From Duganella callida (GTDB lineage: Bacteria; Pseudomonadota; Gammaproteobacteria; Burkholderiales; Burkholderiaceae_D): a stretch of 64,000 nt of DNA. The notes under the pieces are model-generated. The model worked only from the letters and a program-made list of their open reading frames with translations, was not told where the DNA came from and ran no database searches. The DNA lies in contig NZ_SPVG01000250.1 in NCBI RefSeq assembly GCF_004614165.1, forward strand, positions 1-64,000, written 5' to 3'. Positions 60,626 to 64,000 of this stretch are shown one piece after another (the stretch's first letter is position 1; every line of letters begins with the position of its first letter). The position numbers and the translations under genes were made by a program.

Positions 60626-62773
60626 ATGCGTTTTTCCTTTCACACCGCCGTGATAGCGCTGCTGGTCGCGCTCATCCTCCCGGTCGCCGCTCGCGCCGCA
60701 CCCGCCAGCGAAGACGGTTACGACCTCTGGCTGCGCTATCGCCCACTGGACAAGACTGCGCGGGCAAGCGTGCAAGCCCAGGCCCGCAGCATCGTACTGG
60801 CGGGTGAGCCATCGCCGACCACGCGGGCCGCAGTGGAAGAATTGAAACGCGGCCTGGCCGGCATGCTGGGCCGCGATCCCGCGGTCGCCGCCCGGCCGGG
60901 TGACGGTGCGCTGCTGCTGGCCACGCCCGCCCGACTGCCGGAGCTGGCCGGTGCGACCAACGCGCTGCGCGGCGAACTGGCCACGCTGGGCGATGAAGGC
61001 TATCTTCTGCGCCAGACGCGCATCGCCGGCCACAACGTCACGCTCATCGCCGCCAATACCGACATCGGCCTGTTGTACGGCGCCTACGCCTGGCTGCGTG
61101 ACGCGGCCACCGGCGCAAAGCCGGAAGCGGCGTCCGCGCCCAAGCTGCAACTGCGCATGCTCAATCACTGGGACAATCTGGACCGCGTGGTGGAACGCGG
61201 CTACTCGGGTCAGTCGATCTGGGACTGGTGGGCGCTGCCGGACATCAAGGACCAGCGCTATACCGATTACGCGCGCGCCAATGCCTCGCTGGGCATCAAT
61301 GGCACAGTGCTCAACAACGTCAATTCCAAGCCGGAAGTGCTGACAGCGCCCTTCATCGCCAAGGCCGCCGCCGTCGCCGACGTGCTGCGCCCTTACGGCA
61401 TCAAGGTCTATCTTTCGGCGCGCTTCTCCACCCCGCTGGAACTGCACGAAACCGCGACCGCCGATCCACTGTCGCCGGAAGTGCGCGCGTGGTGGCAGCG
61501 CAAGGCTGACGAAATCTACAAGGTCATCCCCGATTTCGGCGGCTTCCTGGTCAAGGCGAACTCGGAAGGCCAGCCCGGCCCGCAGGACTACCACCGCACC
61601 CACGCGGATGGCGCCAACATGCTCGCCGCCGCGCTGGCGCCGCACAAGGGCATCGTCATGTGGCGCGCCTTTGTCTACGCACCCGGCGAGCATTCCGCCT
61701 CCGATCGCGCCAAGCAGGCCTACGACGAATTCAAGCCGCTGGACGGCAGCTTTGCCGCCAACGTGCTGGTGCAGGTCAAGAACGGCGCCATCGACTTCCA
61801 GCCGCGCGAACCATTCCACCCGCTGTTCGGCGCCATGCCGAAGACGCCGCTGATGATGGAATTCCAGATCACCAAGGAGTACCTCGGCTTCTCGACCGAC
61901 ATGGCCTATCTGGGCACCATGTTCGAAGAGACGCTGCGCAGCGACACCCGGACTGGCCGCACGGTGGCGCAGACGTTGACCGGCATGGCGGGCGTAGCCA
62001 ACATCGGCAGTGACCGCAACTGGTCGGGCTCCCACTTCGACCAGGCCAACTGGTACGCGTACGGCCGCCTGGCGTGGAACCCGCAAGCCTCCGCGCGCGA
62101 CATCGCGACGGAATGGGCCGCCCTCACCTTCAGCCCGGACGTGCGCGTCACGGCCCCCGTGGTCGACATGCTGATGATGTCGCGCGAGACGGTGGTGAAC
62201 TATATGACCCCGCTTGGCCTGCACCACATCATGGGCACCGGCCATCACTACGGGCCCGCGCCATGGGTGGATAACCTGGAGCGTCCGGACTGGAACCCGG
62301 TCTACTACCATCGCGCCGACAGCAAGGGCATAGGCTTCGACCGCACCGCCAGCGGCACCAACGCGCTGGAGCAGTATGCGCCGGAGATCGCACGCCAGTA
62401 CGCCGATCCGCACACCACGCCGGAGCAGTTCCTGCTGTGGTTCCACCACCTGCCGTGGGACTACGTGATGCCGTCCGGCCGCACGCTGTGGGCGGAGCTG
62501 TTGGCCCGATACGACAAGGGTCTGGCCGACGCGAAATCGCTGCAATCCCGCTGGGCCGCGCTGAAACCGATGATCGACCCGCGCCGCTACCGCGAGGAAG
62601 AACAGCGCCTGGCGCGCCAGGTCTACAACGCCACACTGTGGCGCGACGCCTGCATCGCTTATTTCCAGTCGGTGTCCGGTCTGGCGCTGCCGCCAGGCGT
62701 ACAAGCGCCGGCGCATCCGCTGGCGTACTACCAGGCCCTGCGCTATCCGTACGCGCCCGGAAATCCGAAATGA
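60626..62773 (+). CDS. aguA: GH67 alpha-glucuronidase
   Basis: A 715-residue exported GH67 enzyme (signal ending VAARA-AP). Family motifs are LRMLNHWDNLDRVVERGYSGQSIW, the acid Glu in LVKANSEGQPGP, VQVKNGAIDFQPREP with the catalytic Asp, MMEFQITKEYLG with the second base Glu, and WNPQASARDIATEW. It removes 4-O-methyl-glucuronic acid from the non-reducing end of aldouronic acids. CGGAGA precedes the ATG. With the GH115 enzyme the locus covers both internal and terminal glucuronic acid. Confidence 0.95.
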   Translation: MRFSFHTAVIALLVALILPVAARAAPASEDGYDLWLRYRPLDKTARASVQAQARSIVLAGEPSPTTRAAVEELKRGLAGMLGRDPAVAARPGDGALLLATPARLPELAGATNALRGELATLGDEGYLLRQTRIAGHNVTLIAANTDIGLLYGAYAWLRDAATGAKPEAASAPKLQLRMLNHWDNLDRVVERGYSGQSIWDWWALPDIKDQRYTDYARANASLGINGTVLNNVNSKPEVLTAPFIAKAAAVADVLRPYGIKVYLSARFSTPLELHETATADPLSPEVRAWWQRKADEIYKVIPDFGGFLVKANSEGQPGPQDYHRTHADGANMLAAALAPHKGIVMWRAFVYAPGEHSASDRAKQAYDEFKPLDGSFAANVLVQVKNGAIDFQPREPFHPLFGAMPKTPLMMEFQITKEYLGFSTDMAYLGTMFEETLRSDTRTGRTVAQTLTGMAGVANIGSDRNWSGSHFDQANWYAYGRLAWNPQASARDIATEWAALTFSPDVRVTAPVVDMLMMSRETVVNYMTPLGLHHIMGTGHHYGPAPWVDNLERPDWNPVYYHRADSKGIGFDRTASGTNALEQYAPEIARQYADPHTTPEQFLLWFHHLPWDYVMPSGRTLWAELLARYDKGLADAKSLQSRWAALKPMIDPRRYREEEQRLARQVYNATLWRDACIAYFQSVSGLALPPGVQAPAHPLAYYQALRYPYAPGNPK

Positions 62774-62784
62774 TTGCGTTATCA
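62771..62784. promoter_or_regulatory. LacI-type operator before the regulator gene
   Basis: TGATTGCGTTATCA has outer arms TGAT/ATCA and the central CG, the same frame as the other two sites (TGnTnnCGnTAnCA). It covers the stop codon of the GH67 gene and lies upstream of the LacI-family gene, suggesting autoregulation. Confidence 0.5.
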
Positions 62785-62837
62785 TTTAGCCCCATGGGAT
62801 GTTACAAGGCGCGCATGTGGTAAAGTCGCAGCTGAAC

Positions 62838-63968
62838 ATGGCATCATTCCAGAACAAGACAATGACAAGAACCAAGGTGAAACCGGCGCCCGTACCGGCC
62901 GTGCAGAGCCGCTCGCAAGCGCCGACCATGGCCGATGTGGCCAAACTGGCAGGCGTCTCCCCGATGACGGTGTCGCGCGTGATGAACGGCGATACCAACG
63001 TGCGCGAAAAGACGCGCAACCGCGTCGACGCGGCAGTCGCTGCCCTCAACTACGTTCCCAATCAGGCCGCGCGCCGCCTGGCCGGCTCGCGGCCCATGCG
63101 TGTCGGCTTTTTGTACAGTAACCCGTCGGCCGGCTACCTGAGCGAATTCCTGGTCGGCCTGCTGAACCAGGCCAGCCCGAACAACGTCCAGCTGGTGGTC
63201 GAGAAGTGCGAGGCCGATGAACACAGCATCGAACAGGCACGCCGCCTGATCGCCAATGGCGTGGACGGCATCATCCTGCCGCCGCCGCTGTGCGACATGC
63301 GCAACCTGATCGACCTGATCGCCGCCGCCGGCACGCCGGTGATCACGGTCGCCTGCGGCCAGCCGGATGCGCGCGTCGGCGGCGTCAGCATCGACGACTA
63401 CCAGGCCGCCTATGCGATGACCAGCCACCTGATCGCGCTGGGCCACCAGCGCATCGGCTTCGTGATCGGCCATCCCAACCAGACCGCCAGCGCGCGGCGG
63501 CTGGCCGGCTTCAAGGCCGCCATCGCGGAGAAGCACGGCCAGGCAGCACCGGAACTGATCGTGCAAGGGCTGTTCACCTACCGCTCGGGACTCGACGCGG
63601 CGGAGGCCCTGCTGGGACTTGAGCAGCGCCCTACCGCCATCTTCGCCAGCAATGACGACATGGCCGCCGCCGTGGTGGCGATCGCGCACCGCCTTGGCCT
63701 CGACGTACCGGGCGACCTGACCGTGGCCGGCTTCGACGATACCGCGCTGGCCACCACCATCTGGCCGGAGCTGACCACGGTGCGCCAGCCGATTGCCGAC
63801 ATGGCGGAAGAAGCCGTGCAATTCCTGGTGCGCCTGATCCGCGCCCAGCGCAACGGCATGCCGGAGGAGCCGGAACACCGCGTGATGGAACACACCCTGA
63901 TCCGCCGCCAGTCCGACGCCGCCCCGCGCCTGCGCCCCGCCACCAAAATCGCCAAGGCCCGTCTCTAA
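62838..63968 (+). CDS. LacI-family regulator of xylan/xylose genes
   Basis: About 376 residues from ATG 62838; in-frame ATGs at 62799 and 62862 are alternatives, and none has a strong ribosome site. The N-terminal LacI helix-turn-helix and hinge are MADVAKLAGVSPMTVSRVMNGD and YVPNQAARRLAGSRP. The periplasmic-binding-like sensor domain continues to the end (ERPTAIFASNDDM-type segment near 310, GDLTVAGFDDTALAT). It lies behind the xylan genes, and three palindromes with a LacI-type CG centre occur in the locus. It is therefore the likely repressor, released by xylose or a xylo- or uronic-acid inducer (inference). Confidence 0.88.
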   Translation: MASFQNKTMTRTKVKPAPVPAVQSRSQAPTMADVAKLAGVSPMTVSRVMNGDTNVREKTRNRVDAAVAALNYVPNQAARRLAGSRPMRVGFLYSNPSAGYLSEFLVGLLNQASPNNVQLVVEKCEADEHSIEQARRLIANGVDGIILPPPLCDMRNLIDLIAAAGTPVITVACGQPDARVGGVSIDDYQAAYAMTSHLIALGHQRIGFVIGHPNQTASARRLAGFKAAIAEKHGQAAPELIVQGLFTYRSGLDAAEALLGLEQRPTAIFASNDDMAAAVVAIAHRLGLDVPGDLTVAGFDDTALATTIWPELTTVRQPIADMAEEAVQFLVRLIRAQRNGMPEEPEHRVMEHTLIRRQSDAAPRLRPATKIAKARL

Positions 63969-63981
63969 TCCTGGGGCTAAT

Positions 63982-64000
63982 CCGGGGTCAGGTCTTCCAT
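63982..64000. repeat. REP-like element, cut by window end
   Basis: CCGGGGTCAGGTCT begins 13 bp after the LacI gene stop and matches the left arm of the element at 34692-34751 over 14 bases. The other arm would lie outside the window. Confidence 0.5.

Overview
This GC-rich window looks like chromosomal DNA from a Betaproteobacterium of the Oxalobacteraceae (Duganella/Massilia/Janthinobacterium type). The assignment is an inference from protein style: a PEP-CTERM sorting tag, many TonB-dependent receptors, a large polysaccharide-degrading repertoire, a Weimberg-type xylose pathway, and intergenic CCGGGGTCAG repeats. No rRNA, tRNA, CRISPR array, insertion sequence or prophage was seen.

Region 1 (1-8934) holds signalling and stress genes. 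There is a two-component sensor kinase (5' end outside the window) tail-to-tail with a NarL-type regulator. A DoxX-like protein follows, then a degenerate LuxR-type regulator, a small His/Cys-rich protein and a TonB receptor. Next is a MarR regulator with a C-terminal Cys/His cluster, then an AhpD-like gene and a truncated redoxin. The MarR gene and the AhpD-like gene carry matching 11-bp palindromes upstream. Region 2 (9010-16786) contains a TonB receptor/serine hydrolase/MaoC operon, a secreted orphan, a SAM methyltransferase and a diguanylate cyclase. The cyclase lies directly downstream of a three-gene RND efflux operon (16795-22622).

Region 3 (22976-34600) contains two phosphatase genes, at 22976 and 32564. 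Each is preceded by a Pho-box-like direct repeat placed as in classic PhoB promoters; the first is coupled to a MauG-like di-haem peroxidase gene. Between them lie an EF-hand protein, a PEP-CTERM protein with a sigma-54-like promoter, a 1180-residue pectate lyase/pectin methylesterase fusion, and a DUF3311/sodium-solute symporter pair. Region 4 (34871-41304) holds a CMD-like/patatin/3-hydroxybutyrate dehydrogenase operon, small accessory genes, a 468-residue orphan and a PagL-like lipid A deacylase.

Region 5 (41353-63968) is a glucuronoxylan-utilisation locus and the most coherent system here. Nine same-strand genes with gaps of 30 bp or less (53569 down to 41353) encode a glucarate dehydratase, XylX, XylB, XylC, XylD, the xylose ABC transporter XylFGH and a Tat-exported GH3 glycosidase. 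Divergent from them is an esterase/GH43/GH115 operon, followed by GH10 xylanase, GH67 alpha-glucuronidase and a LacI-family regulator. Three LacI-type palindromes sit at the two divergent promoters and before the regulator gene, suggesting one regulon. Xylose (Weimberg route) and glucuronate (via glucarate) would converge on alpha-ketoglutarate semialdehyde. The dehydrogenase that finishes both routes is not in the window.
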